Below, piece by piece: positions 46,967 to 58,205 of a stretch of DNA of 64,000 nucleotides. The translations under genes and the position numbers were made by a program. The notes beneath the pieces are model-generated. The model searched no databases and was not told the DNA's origin. It saw only the letters and a list, made by a program, of their open reading frames with translations. Each line of letters opens with the position of its first letter. Within the stretch, counting starts at the first letter, position 1. Origin of the DNA: Acanthornis magna (taxonomy: Eukaryota; Chordata; Aves; Passeriformes; Acanthizidae); assembly GCA_036785705.1 (NCBI GenBank), contig JAWUZG010000177.1:744001-808000 (forward strand), in the 5' to 3' direction.

Positions 46967-48507
46967 GTGCATTCTCCATGAGTGAGTCCTGGATTTAATT
47001 GGAGTCCTTAAAGCAGAAGGACTTTACCCTGGTGTCATTCCAGTCCTGACACAGACGTTTGTCAAAGAATGGCTTTTTGGGAATAAGCTCAGCCCCTCCT
47101 TTCCTCCTGTACTTTTCTCTACTGGGGTCTGTTTGTGGGATAAATTCAAATATTGTGCTCCCTGGGATGGGATTTCTCAGAGTTCAGCATCTCCTGCCTC
47201 CAAATCCTTCCCTCTGAAGCAGCAGAGGAATCCAAGGTCAGCTTTAGCAGCACTGGGCAGCTGGAAGAGAGTGAGAAAAGGGATGTTGGAAGGAGACCTG
47301 CTGGGTTTGTCCCCTGAGGATTCTGGAGCCATGGAAAGCCTTTAGACTCCAGATCACAGTGAAGATGATCACAGAAGTCCATTTGCTTGCAAATCCAAAT
47401 GGACTTTTCAAATCAGGAGTATCATCATTTGGCCCCAGCAGCATCTGAGGTGGGAATGTCATCCTGGAGCTCAGCAGCTCCAAAGGGAGGTTATGAAGTT
47501 CGTGTCTGGCTCTAAAATCAGCTCAGGTTTGGGGTTTTTGCTGCTGAGCAGCAGTTTAAGGCTGTAGTGGACTCTGGAAGGCAGAAAAATCAGTGTAGCT
47601 GTGGGCAGGTGTGAAGTGTTTTCCTTTCTCAGTATTTTACATCTTTCATGTTGTGAGGTTTTAGAGCTGTATGATAAATAATGGGATTATTTCTAGCTTG
47701 GTACCTGATTTTGTAAGACTCTGATTGAACTCAGGATCCTTTCTATCTGATTTCAAACTCATTTGTGAGTGGCATTGTGTTACATTTTATTTTGGTAAGC
47801 TGCATCATGCTGATAGATTAAAACCCAAATAATTTTGCCTTTTTCTAATGCTATCCACCTGTGGTGGAAAAAACACCCATTTTTTGGGATCATTTATCAA
47901 TGAATTGGTGCTGAGATTTTCCTGGAACTGCCACACAGGGGAAATGAAAAGCAATGACACAATTTACAAACAAGAGTAATTTCAGCTGTTTATACACAAT
48001 TACATCTCTGCTCCCCAAGGAAACTGCTGAAGGAACATTGTAAGTTTGAGAACAGCTTTATTTTTATAAACACTTCTTTTAATTGCTGAGTTGAAGTTGT
48101 TTATTACTGAAAATTCCCAAGGCTTTCTGCAAACAGTCCAATCTCCTTCACTCAGGCTAGGTTTAGTTCTGTATTTTCATCCTCCTGGTTATGCTCTGTT
48201 TTTCTCATCTCCTCTTAAACTCAGTCTCCATATATTCCATAATATATGGAAACCACCCCTGTTTTCCTCAGACCATTTCCAGCTTTAGAATACTAAAAGT
48301 TAACAAAAGACTTTGTTCTTAAATACCGTCCTCGTATAAGGCTTGGAAATGTTATAGAAATATTCCTAATTAATCATTGTAAGCCTTGTCTAAAATATCT
48401 TAATGTTGATTTTCCAGAGTCATAAAAGGAGCAGAGAGGGATTTACCTCATTTATGTGCAGCACCGAACGGTGGAGTTTATAACCTGACTGCTTTGCTTT
48501 TCTCGGA
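46967..48507. other. Unique intronic sequence
   Basis: No gene recognised. A TGTGGTGGAAAAAACACCC near 47861 could begin an old LTR, but no partner end was found. Confidence 0.45.
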
Positions 48508-48728
48508 TATCGTGGAATGGTTTGGGTGGGAGGGGGACCTTAAGGATATCTTGGAATTGTTTGGGTGAGAAGAGAACTTAAGGATCATCCAATGCCTTCC
48601 ACCATCCCAGGCTGCTCCAAGCCCTGTCCAGCCTGGCCTGGGACACTGCAGGGATCCAGGGGCAGCCACAGCTGCTCTGGCAATTCCAGCCCAGCCCCTC
48701 CCCACCCTCCCAGCCAGCAATTCCTTTG
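48508..48728 (-). mobile_element. CR1 LINE 3' end with duplicated tail
   Basis: ATATCGTGGAATGGTTTGGG and ATATCTTGGAATTGTTTGGG lie 41 bp apart, followed by CCAGGCTGCTCCAAGCCC and the CR1 body to CCCTCCCAGCCAGCAATTCC, all reverse-oriented. Confidence 0.88.
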
Positions 48729-50509
48729 GGAGAGTTCCTGCCTTCTCTGTCTTCCTTTTGCCTGAAGAGTGCAAGAGGATTGAGCTCATCCTACCTTGGA
48801 GTGGTCCCCCCTCTTCTTCTGATTCTGTCACTCATCCAGAATCCCAATTTCCCAGCTAAGGATTAACGTGGACCCCACTTTGGGAAGGAGGAGGAGGATG
48901 GTCCACTTCACCTTGCAGTGCCACCTGCACTGCTGGAGGAACATCCCTGCATCCACCTGATCCCACCAGCAGTGAGTGAATGCCAAACAATGGACTCCCC
49001 TGGCTCAGCACTCCTTTTCTTCAATTCCCTTTGAAACCTTTCCCAATGGATTCTGGAGGATTGTGACCTATTTTTGCTATTGCTGCCTTGACAGAATCAA
49101 ATTACACTCCACGAGTACTCCAGAGCTGTTTTATAGAAGCAGCCGTGGAGGGGGTGTCAGCACCTGGATGTGCTTTTCTTCCTCATTCCTATTCTGCTGT
49201 CCCAAATATGGTTTTTTAGGGAGAAGCTGAATGTAAACTCACATCTCTGGTTGGATGAGAATATAGGATGATCCCAACTATTCATTTTGGGGCTGGTGAG
49301 AATTTCTTAAAGCTCAAGTGACCTGAAAAATGAGCATTTCTTTGTTTCTTACTTCTTCCCCCCAGTCTCTCTAATCCTTTCAGGATGTACAGAAATGGAT
49401 TTCTTACAAAACTCTCACGGTACCACGACCTGTCCCCGTGATTCCCACCAAACACTCGTTACCCTTCTGTGTGAAACCCATTTCCCTAAATTCTCCCATT
49501 CCAACATCTTCATTTCCGAGTGCCTGTCCCACTTTTCTTTCTTTGCCATTAACAGGAATTTCTGAATACATCTCCTTGCAACAAATTAAACGAGGTTACA
49601 GCTTGGTGGCCCATCTGCACAAGAGCCTCAGCTCGGCTTTGTGTCTTCAATCTTTGAACTTTGGCTTTGTCCTTTTGGTTGTTGTTCCCTGAATGCTCTG
49701 GCACGAGGACAAAATTAAAAAGCACTTTAGCCGCTGCTGAATGGTGGGTGATGCTGAACCCTGGTCTTGAAATGGAAATTAAAGCCCTGTCTTTTTTACA
49801 TTCCGTTTCTTAAGCAACAGGATATTGATCCGCTGGGTTGAAGTCTTTAAAAGAGCCGCTCTGTTATCTTTCTTCCCGGTTTATTTTTCTGGAGGAGCAC
49901 GTTTCAGTTATCTCTGCGTTCGGCGGCCTGAAAGAACGTGGAGATCAGATTTAGGTTATTAGAAGGATAAATCTTGTGCTTCATTCGGTGCTTTCTTATC
50001 CCGCCTCGTGCTGCCGATAAAAGCGGCAGGATCTGAGGCCCGGCTTTGTCTGGAAGTTTTTTAGCTGTGGGAAGGGTTCCTGTTAAATGCCTATTTGAGA
50101 TTAAAGTCAGATGCATCAAAACCATTGATGTGTTAAGCCTGAGCGAGCTGAGTTCCTATTTGGAGTTTCAATGTGTTGTAGTGCAGCTGGACACGGATTT
50201 TTATAGGGGACTGTCCCAGCTCCTCCGTGTGGTCATATCCCGGGAGCTTCTGCGTAAGAGCTGAGCTTGGACCCCTTTTGGGCGTGCTGGTGGCTTTGTA
50301 GTGGTTGTTCTCAGCAGCTCTGGGGAGTCGTATCTGTGTAGTAGGGGCTGTGTAAGTGCTCACTGCACTTTTCTTTACTTGGCTTATCATTCTAAGCCTA
50401 TGCCGTGTGGTTGCTCTTGAGTTGGCTTGGATTTGCAAGATATGAGGCATCTTCCAACAGAATGCAAGGGTGGCAGAGCTGCCCTGGAACAGGCTGCCCT
50501 GAAAGATTG
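48729..50509. other. Unique intronic sequence
   Basis: No gene or transposon recognised. Confidence 0.5.
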
Positions 50510-50900
50510 CGGAGTCTCCTTGATGCCTGAAAGAGAGGCCAAAACAAATTAGGAGTATAAAAATGCAGACAAATTTATTCAAGGCGTTCAAGGTACATTG
50601 GGGCAAACGAAAGTCCCCCCCAGGGATGACACCCAGAATGGACAGTGGGTCACGAGCCCTTCACCTTTTACAAGTTCTGTCCCATTAGCAGATTGGCCCC
50701 TAATTCTTCCATCACACCCTCAGGTGATGATGTTCACCACCCCAGGCCTGCTCCCCCAGCTCACAGTTGTTTACATATTTTTGGGCCTTAAGGCAATGAA
50801 TATGTCCTTGGATCTGTGTTCAGAGAGCTTTGTTTGGCCAAAGGTGCTGGAACAGAGGATTTCAGCACTTTGTGAGAAGCACAAAACTGCAGCAAGTTAC
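50510..50900 (-). mobile_element. Possible further LTR or repeat fragment
   Basis: The stretch has LTR-like features: a TTTATT near 50574 next to TATAAAAATG, and an end around AAACTGCAGCA. No terminal TG...CA pair with matching flanks could be fixed. This is a weak call, kept because the segment separates two clearer elements. Confidence 0.3.
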
Positions 50901-50939
50901 AGATACATGAAAAGAAAAAACTAGAAATACTTGAAGGCA

Positions 50940-51105
50940 TCATCCTTCTCTGGAGATACTCAAAACCCACCTGGTCACGATCTCGTGAAACTGGCTCTAG
51001 GTAAGCCTGCTTTGGCAGGAGTTGAGCTGGATGATCACTGAAGGTCCCTTCCAACCCCAGCCATTCTGTGATTCCATGATTCCATGATTATCTGGTTCTT
51101 TGATT
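50940..51105 (+). mobile_element. CR1 LINE 3' end, different subfamily
   Basis: TCTGGAGATACTCAAAACCC, CCTGCTTTGGCAGGAGTTG and GAAGGTCCCTTCCAACCCC, then ATTCTGTGATTCCATGATT tail repeats. The body differs from that of the other copies here and resembles an older CR1 type. Confidence 0.88.
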
Positions 51106-51215
51106 CTGTGAATTGAATGGCACACAGTTTTGTTTCAACATGGAAAATCATCACATAGGAAGAAGCCTAGTAAGTACCCTTCACAACAGGGTTCTCCATG
51201 TTATAAATTAAGAAG

Positions 51216-51834
51216 TGTGGGATTTGGTGGTTTGCTTCAGATGGTCGGGATGGAGACAAGAGAACTCTGAAATTTGGTCTTAGAGCATGAGGTTTATTGT
51301 GAAAGGGCGTGGGGGTAGGGGAGCTGCCAGGAGCTGCCAGACACAGCTCAGAGCAGGGCAGAGAGGTGAGAGAGGGAAAGAAGAAAGAAGAATACAGAAT
51401 GCCGTGGTTGCCATTTACAATACAATAAATCATCTTCTGTGCTGAATATTCTAATTTTCACTAACCAATCTAGAACAAGCTACAAATCCTACAACATTTA
51501 CATACAGCCTAGGAGAGTCATTGCATTACCATACGGCGTTATATTTTAAACTCTAAAAACTGCTTTTTGGACCCTCTGCCGAGTTGGTAGGGTCTGCTCT
51601 GACCCTTGGACCTGTCTGCAAGCAGAGGGGATTGTTTAATCAAAAGGGGAATTGTTTAATCAAAGGGGAGATTATCTTCACTGGCCATACCATTGTTTTC
51701 CAGTTATTCAGTAATTGGGGTTTGGTATCTCAAAGCTTGTCTTCATTTCAATCTCGCTTATAGTTTCCATATTCTCAGCATCTTTTGCCAGGTAGTCATA
51801 TTTATAAGGCTTTCCTATTTCATCTTCCCCAACA
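51216..51834 (-). mobile_element. Solo LTR, family B copy 2 (619 bp)
   Basis: It begins TGTGGGATTTGG and ends CTTCCCCAACA, with a perfect 6-bp target duplication AAGAAG (51210-51215 and 51835-51840). TTTATT near 51293, read as AATAAA on the minus strand, gives the orientation. It aligns with the copy at 14609 throughout, including the doubled GGGGATTGTTTAATCAAAAG segment. Confidence 0.93.
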
Positions 51835-51969
51835 AAGAAGGCCAAAGGCCTTCAAACACGCCTCGGTTCGGCTCCATCCCTGTGTTTCCAGCTCCGGAGA
51901 TTTCAGGAAGCATTAAAAATCACCTCCTCTAACTCAGCGCCTCCCACAGAACTCCGAGTGCCTTCTGCA

Positions 51970-52978
51970 GCACGAGAGGACAATCCAACTCCTGGAGAGG
52001 ACAATCCAACTCCTGGAGAGGACAATCCAACTCCTTGGGAGGACAATCCAACTCCTCGAGAGGACAGTCCAACTCCTGGAGAGGGCAGTCCAACTCCTCG
52101 AGAGGATAATCCAACTCCTCGAGAGGACAATCCAACTCCTCCAGAGGACAATCCAGCTCCTGGAGAGGACAGTCCAACTCCTGGAGAGGACAGTCCAACT
52201 CCCCGAGAGGACAATCCAACTAACTCCTTGAGAGGACAATCCAGTTAACTCCTTGAGAGGACAATCCAATTAACTCCTCGAGAGGACAATCCAACTCTAG
52301 GAGAGGACAATCCAACTCCTCCAGAGGACAATTCAACTCCTGGAGAGGACAATCCAACTCCTCCAGAGGACAGTCCAGCTCCTCGAGAGGACAGTCCAAC
52401 TCCTGGAGAGGACAATCCAACTCCTCCAGAGGACAATCCAACTCCTGGAGAGGACTGTCCAACTCCTAGAGAGGACAATCCAGCTCCTCCAGAGGACAAT
52501 CCAGCTCCTCGAGAGGACAATCCAACTCCTGGAGAGGACAGTCCACCTCCTGGAGAGGACAATCCAACTCCTGGAGAGGACAATCCAACTCCTCGAGAGG
52601 ACAATCCAACTCCTTGAGAGGACAGTCCAACTCCTTGAGAGGACAGTCCAACTTCTGGAGAGGACAGTCCAACTCCTCGAGAGGACAATCCAACTCCTCG
52701 AGAGGACAATCCAACTCCTCAAGAGGACAATCCAACTCCTGGAGAGGACAATCCAACTAACTCCTCGAGAGGACAATCCAGCTCCTCGAGAGGACAATCC
52801 AACTCCTCAAGAGGACAATCCAACTCCTCGAGAGGACAATCCAACTCCTGGAGAGGACAATCCAACTCCTGGAGAGGGCAGTCCAACCCCTCGAGAGGAC
52901 AATCCAACTCCTGGAGAGGACAATCCAACTCCTGGAGAGGACAGTCCAACTCCTGGAGAGGACAATCCAACTCCCGGA
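51970..52978. repeat. 21-bp minisatellite, about 48 units
   Basis: The unit AACTCCTGGAGAGGACAATCC varies at a few positions (CTCGAG, CTCCAG, CAGTCC) and occasionally carries a 3-4 base insertion (TAACTCC). Because 21 is a multiple of 3, four or more frames stay open, reading GEDNPTP on the plus strand and LDCPLEE or SWIVLSR on the minus. It starts about 135 bp after the LTR at 51216-51834 and ends sharply in GC-rich unique sequence (52980-53120). Confidence 0.96.
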
Positions 52979-54354
52979 GGTCAGGCGGATGGAGATGCCC
53001 CGCCCATCCCGGGGTCGTTCCGCGGTGCCACGCCAGCGCTGTGCCACTCCCGGCGGCGCTGCCAGAGCATATGGAGCTCCATCTGGAGCCTCCTGGGGCT
53101 GTGCCACCTGCAGTCAGGCTGCCTTTGGCCCGGTGATGAGGCAGAGTGAGTGCAGCAGTGAAATCAGGAGCTGCTCCAGTTTTATGGGGCTTGCTGTTGT
53201 TACAGCAATTACTGGAACAAGCAAAAAAAAATAAACAAATGGATTTAATGAGCATTTCAGTAATCCAGGAACAAGTGTTTCCAGCACCTCATTACTGGGG
53301 TGAGAGGGGCTCGACGTGTTCTTGTCTCCAGAAATACAAAATGATTTGTTTTGATACAGCTTTGGGGAGAAAACGGAATTAAACAAGTTGGTTGTCATTA
53401 AAAGTATTGCTGCTGAGTGATTTAAAGCTGTCTTCATCTCCCAGAAATAATGATGTAACAATTAATAGTTAATGATTAACAGTAGCAGGTTTGAATTATA
53501 AAAAAGAAGGGGAGATACATCCTATGAATGATTTGCCATAGATTTATCCTGTTAAGGTGGGGTTTTTTTACAACATAAATATAATATATAAATTTACATT
53601 TCTTTGCTCTTTTTCAAGCAGCTCTGTTACTGCTTTGGGTGTTGTAATGACTCTGTGATTCTGTGTAAGGTAGATCCTGTATTGGTAGGGATTTTTTTAA
53701 AAAATTATAAGACTTTTAACAGTTTGGGGGCTTTTTAAAGTAACATCATGTGTGATTTTGCAATAATCTGTCATTTGGGCACTGTTTTATATTTCTTAGG
53801 CTTTGTTCTGGGGTCAGGATTGCAGTGAGAGGTGTGCAATATTTTATAATCCAGGGGAAGCAGCACCAGAGATCTGAAGTTCTGCTCTTTCCAGGAGTTT
53901 TTGAGGCTGGATTTAAATCATGCCAGTGCGTGCATCAGAGACACTTTTCATGTATATTGGATAGTGTTCAGGCTGGAAATGATGGATTTAAGGAGTTGGA
54001 TGTAACAGGTAATGACTTGTGGACAAATCAGAAGAGATTCACTTTGTCTGCGCAAGGATTTTGCTGAGGGCCTTTCTTCCCCAGTAACTCCATGTGGAAT
54101 GGGAAAATTCAGATGTGTACATTTACTTTGTTACCTCCTATTTTATTTAAAAGCTTTCCTGCTCAATTCCAGTCAGAACAGTTTCAGTTATGTATGGAAA
54201 ATTCAGCATTTTTATCTAATTGAGACATTTTTTACAGCTCAATGTCCTCCAGGTCTTGGGCATCTCAATTTAATTTTCTGGCTGTTTGGGGGAAAAAAGA
54301 GAAGTCCCATAAAGTTAACTTTTTTTGGTTCTCTTTCCACCCACTGTATGAAAT
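52979..54354. other. GC-rich edge, then unique intronic sequence
   Basis: 52979-53120 is GC-rich with several CpG (CCCGGCGGCGCTGCC). The rest to 54354 is AT-rich and featureless. Confidence 0.5.
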
Positions 54355-54425
54355 ATACACTGGAACTGGATGAGCTTTATGGTCTCTTCCAACCCAAACC
54401 ATTGTGGGATTCTCTGAATTACAGA
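54355..54425 (+). mobile_element. CR1 3' tail
   Basis: ACTGGAACTGGATGAGCTTT, GGTCTCTTCCAACCC and AAACCATTGTGGGATTCTC. It runs straight into the 78-bp array. Confidence 0.85.
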
Positions 54426-54890
54426 AATCTCTGAATTCTGTGAACTAGAATTAGGACTTCCATGAGTTCTGTGAATTCAGAACTACAGTCTCTGAATTAT
54501 GGGTATCTCTGAATTCTGTGAACTAGAATTAAGATTTCTATGAGTTCTGTGAATTCAGAACTACAATCTCTGAATTGTGGGAATCTCTGAATTCTGTGAA
54601 CTAGAATTAGGGCTTCTATGAGTTCTGTGAATTCAGAACTACAATCTCTGAATTATGGGAATCTCTGAATTCTGTGAACTAGAATTAGGACTTCTATGAG
54701 TTCTGTGAATTCAGAACTACAATCTCTGAATTATGGGAATCTCTGAATTCTGTGAACTAGAATTAGGGCTTCTATGAGTTCTGTGAATTCAGAACTACAA
54801 TCTCTGAATTATGGGAATCTCTGAATTCTGTGAACTAGAATTAAGATTTCTATGAGTTCTGTGAATTCAGAACTACAATCTCTGAATTAT
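54426..54890. repeat. 78-bp minisatellite, six units, growing from a CR1 tail
   Basis: AACTAGAATTA recurs at 54443, 54521, 54599, 54677, 54755 and 54833, exactly 78 bp apart. Each unit is itself made of diverged GAATTCTGTGA/CTCTGAATTA pieces that look like CR1 tail repeats. Confidence 0.95.
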
Positions 54891-56620
54891 ATCCCGTTTC
54901 TTAGGAAGAGGAGGGGAGGTTAGGAATGGAGAGGTTTTAATGCACCATTCAGCTTTGACACCCTGGGCCATGGAACTGCAGCACAGCAGCAAATTGTTCC
55001 ATTTCCCAGGAAGAATTCAGAAGTGAATGTGACAAAAACAAGCTCCACGTCCCTGAGGAGGGCTCTGGCTGTGGTGATTCCCTAATTCCAAGTGTGTCCA
55101 GCAGCACAGAGCGAGGCCATTCAATCCATGCAGTTCTGCACTCCAGTGTGCCACCGGATCTGTTCCTAATGGATTGGTGTGGCTCTAATGAAACCCTGAA
55201 CTTGTTTTCTCCAGGAAAAACTCTTCCCAGGGACCTGACAGATCACCTCTGCCGTGCTTCCAGACGTCCTGGCTCTCTAATTCCTCTCCATAACGAGTTT
55301 TGTGCTGCACCATAAAATATTCATGTTCCAATAGGTTCTAAACTAATTATCTGCAGCGGCACTTGCCTGAGCAGTCCTTTGCTGTTAGCTTGGCTCAAGT
55401 TAATGGCTTGTATTTCAGTACAAATAGTCCCTCCTGGCTGTTTCCTGTCACTGATTCTTATCCTAAATGGAATTTCCATATGTGTCTGGAGCTGATTCTT
55501 GTGACATCCAAAAGAGCTTTCTCCTCCTGCGCCCAGGAAGAGGAGGAGGACGTGTTGTGGATTATATTTTATGTATTTTGCTGTTGCTGCAGCCGCGTTT
55601 TCCTTGGAAGCAAATGTCTGTGGGTCTGATCTCTCCACTCTGTGCTGTTGTACTCAGAGCTGTCCTACACCTCGTGCATTTTTATCAGCTCTAAAATAAT
55701 AGTTGTTCCACAGGCAGGGACTGTTCTGGTTGGGTATTGAAGTTAAACTGCAGAAAAAAGGGAAGAAAATGATAGATCATGGGAAAACACACTCAGTGTT
55801 CATCTGGAGGTATCACATTGAATTTGAGCATCATCAGAAAATCCTCATGATGTTGGAGTTTTAAAGTGCCCTTAAAAAGGAATATGATAAAGGCTGAATA
55901 AAATGGCACTGGGATCCAAAAGGGCTAAAAACATCCTTAATTTTCATTATTCTGCCTGTGGTAATCAAGGGTTTTTTCTCCCTCTTTTTCTCAGAAACAA
56001 GCTTGTATTTAAAATATTGACAGATCTTAATCGTTTAATGTTGCCATATGTCCACTTACAGCAAAAATGTAAATACTTCCATACCCTAAATGTATGGCAG
56101 TGATTTTGACTAATCACACGTCTGTATGCCTAATTGTTGCTGGGATCAAGGCCTGCGAGTGCTGACATGGAAATAAATTAAAAATCTTTATTTCTCCTTC
56201 TTTTTTAAAAAAAAACTTCATATTTATAGCAAGTAATTTAAACAGCTTGCAGGACAAAAAATCTGCTCAAGTCTCTACTAATTTTTTCCCACATTAGTCC
56301 TAATGGGATGTTGTATCTGCCATGTCTGAGGAATTCATTTAGACATTGAATTTAGCAGAGATTTGTGTTAGAGAAGTGGAGGGAGACTCTTGCTGTGGGT
56401 GTTTATTTGATACCTGAAGAGATTATTCTGTTTTCAATTCAGAAATTGAAATCTGAATTGAATTGCAATCCAGGGGATGATTTCGGACCCCACATGGGTG
56501 CACCCTTGGAGGGCTGCTGGGAGCACAGGGATTCACCTGAGATCTGTTGGGAAAAAAGCTTCTCCAAAATCCCTGATGTTGCAGAATGAGAAGAACTTCT
56601 CCCCAGCCTGCACAGGTCAC
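54891..56620. other. Unique intronic sequence
   Basis: No gene or transposon recognised. Confidence 0.5.
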
Positions 56621-56624
56621 TGCA

Positions 56625-56722
56625 CCTGATCCATTCATTTTCCCATTCCATTTCCCAATCCCAGATCCATTCATCTTCCCATTCCATTTCCCAATCCCAG
56701 ATCCATTCATTTTCCCATTTCT
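56625..56722. repeat. 36-bp tandem repeat, about 2.7 units
   Basis: ATCCATTCATTTTCCCATTC + CATTTCCCAATCCCAG repeated with one C/T difference. Confidence 0.9.
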
Positions 56723-56854
56723 CTGGGTTCTTTATGGTGGCATTTCACCAGGAGCCCAAGTTCATGAGTTTGGTGAGGCACAGAAGCTTCGTTAGGTTTG
56801 TGCAAGGTGTCCCCTTTGTGGGATTCCATCTTTAGGCCAACAGAGCTTCACAGA

Positions 56855-56939
56855 TGACACCAGGCTGGGTGGGAGTGTGGATGTGCCAGAGGGCAGGAAG
56901 GCTCTGCAGAGGGATCAGGACAGGCTGGATCCACAGGAT
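56855..56939 (+). mobile_element. CR1 LINE, 5' piece of a split copy
   Basis: GATGACACCAGGCTGGGTGG, GGCAGGAAGGCTCTGCAG and GGACAGGCTGGATCCAC are CR1 sequence. It is cut at 56939 by the LTR and continues at 57546. Confidence 0.85.
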
Positions 56940-57545
56940 TGTCACCAAAACTGTGGGAAAAACAAAAACCCTCCAACAACATTTTTAATGTTCCAGAGTC
57001 AAGGCATTACTTTATTATCTGGCCAGGATGTTGTTCTGGCCAGGGTGTGCCACAGAAATCATCTCATCCACACACAGCCTGGGAGTGCAGAGAGAATCAT
57101 TCTGTGACACACTGATTTTACAGGATTTCCCCCCAAATTTTATAGTCAAACCCACAGAGATGCATTGTTTCAAAGTTCATTGGTCCAGAGCTGAGCAACC
57201 CTCAGTGTTCAGTCTCCATTGGATCCGAATCTCCTCACCTCCGATGTAAATGAGATCTTCATTTTTCAATGTTCTCCTCAGTCCTTTGCGGGGAGATGTC
57301 TCAGCTGTGTCAGAGGTGCTCTGGGGTGGATGTTTGGAGATGGCCACCGATGTTCCGTGGATGTTCCATTGATGTTTTTTATCTTTTTGGTATCTTTGGG
57401 CTGCTCCACTCTGTCCTGTGCTGAGTTCATCAGACCTCACCTGGCACAACAATGCCCAACTTAAGATTCTTTTTCCCAGGGTACAGACAAACAAATCCTT
57501 TGACTAAAGTTATACAAAATTTTTAAACTGGTATATTTTCCAACA
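56940..57545 (-). mobile_element. Solo LTR nested inside a CR1 (606 bp)
   Basis: It begins TGTCACCAAA and ends TTTTCCAACA, flanked by GGAT on both sides. The shared flank could be up to ACAGGAT, depending on where the LTR ends. CR1 sequence stops at GGCTGGATCCACAGGAT and resumes with GGATCAGAGCAATTGGG, so the insertion is clean. TTTATT near 57010 (AATAAA on the minus strand) suggests minus orientation. Confidence 0.88.
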
Positions 57546-58205
57546 GGATCAGAGCAATTGGGTGAGGTTCACCAAGGCCAAGTTCCGAGTCCTTGGGTCA
57601 CACCAACCCCGTGGGATGCTCCAGGCTGGGGCAGAGGGGCTGGAAGCTGGGGAGGCCCTGGGGGTGCTGGTGACATCCCCAGGTGTGCCCAGGTGGGCAG
57701 GAGGCGATGGCACCTGGGTTCCAGCAGGGTCAGGAGGTGACTGTGACTGTCCCTGGGCTGGGCACTGCTGAGGGATCACCTCGAGGGCTGTGCCCAGGTC
57801 TGGAGGGACATGGAGGGGCTGGAGGTGTCCAGGGCAGGGACAGAGCTGGGAAGGGTCTGGAGAATTCCTGAGGGAGCTGGGAAAGGGCTCAGCCTGGAGC
57901 AAAGGGGATCAGGGGGACCTTGTGGCTCTGCACAGCTCCTGACAGGAGGGGACAGCCGGGGGGGTCGGGCTGTGCTCCAGGGAACAGCGACAGGAGGAGA
58001 GGGAACGGCCTCAGGCTGGACTGGGGAGGCTCAGCGTGGATTTGTAGGGAATTTCCTCCTGGAATGGGGTCAGGCCTTGGAATTGCCCAGGGAAGAGTCC
58101 CCATCCCTGGAGGTGCCCAAGGAATTCCTGGATGTGGCACTTGGGGACAAAGTGGGGATTGGTCACAGACTTGATGGTCTCACAGGTCTTGTTCAACTAT
58201 CACTG
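57546..58205 (+). mobile_element. CR1 LINE, 3' piece of a split copy (660 bp)
   Basis: CAATTGGGTGAGGTTCACC + AAGGCCAAGTTCCGAGTCCT continues the CR1 interrupted at 56939. It runs through GGCTCAGCCTGGAGCAAAGG to CCCCATCCCTGGAGGTGCCC and CTTGTTCAACTATCACTG. With the 56855 piece this is the longest CR1 in the window. Confidence 0.9.

Noticed and set aside
51903..53255. Open frames of 96-178 codons on both strands (LDCPLEE, GEDNPTP, SWIVLSR repeats)
   Set aside because: The 21-bp period forces frames open on both strands. There is no start context, no conservation and no unique domain.
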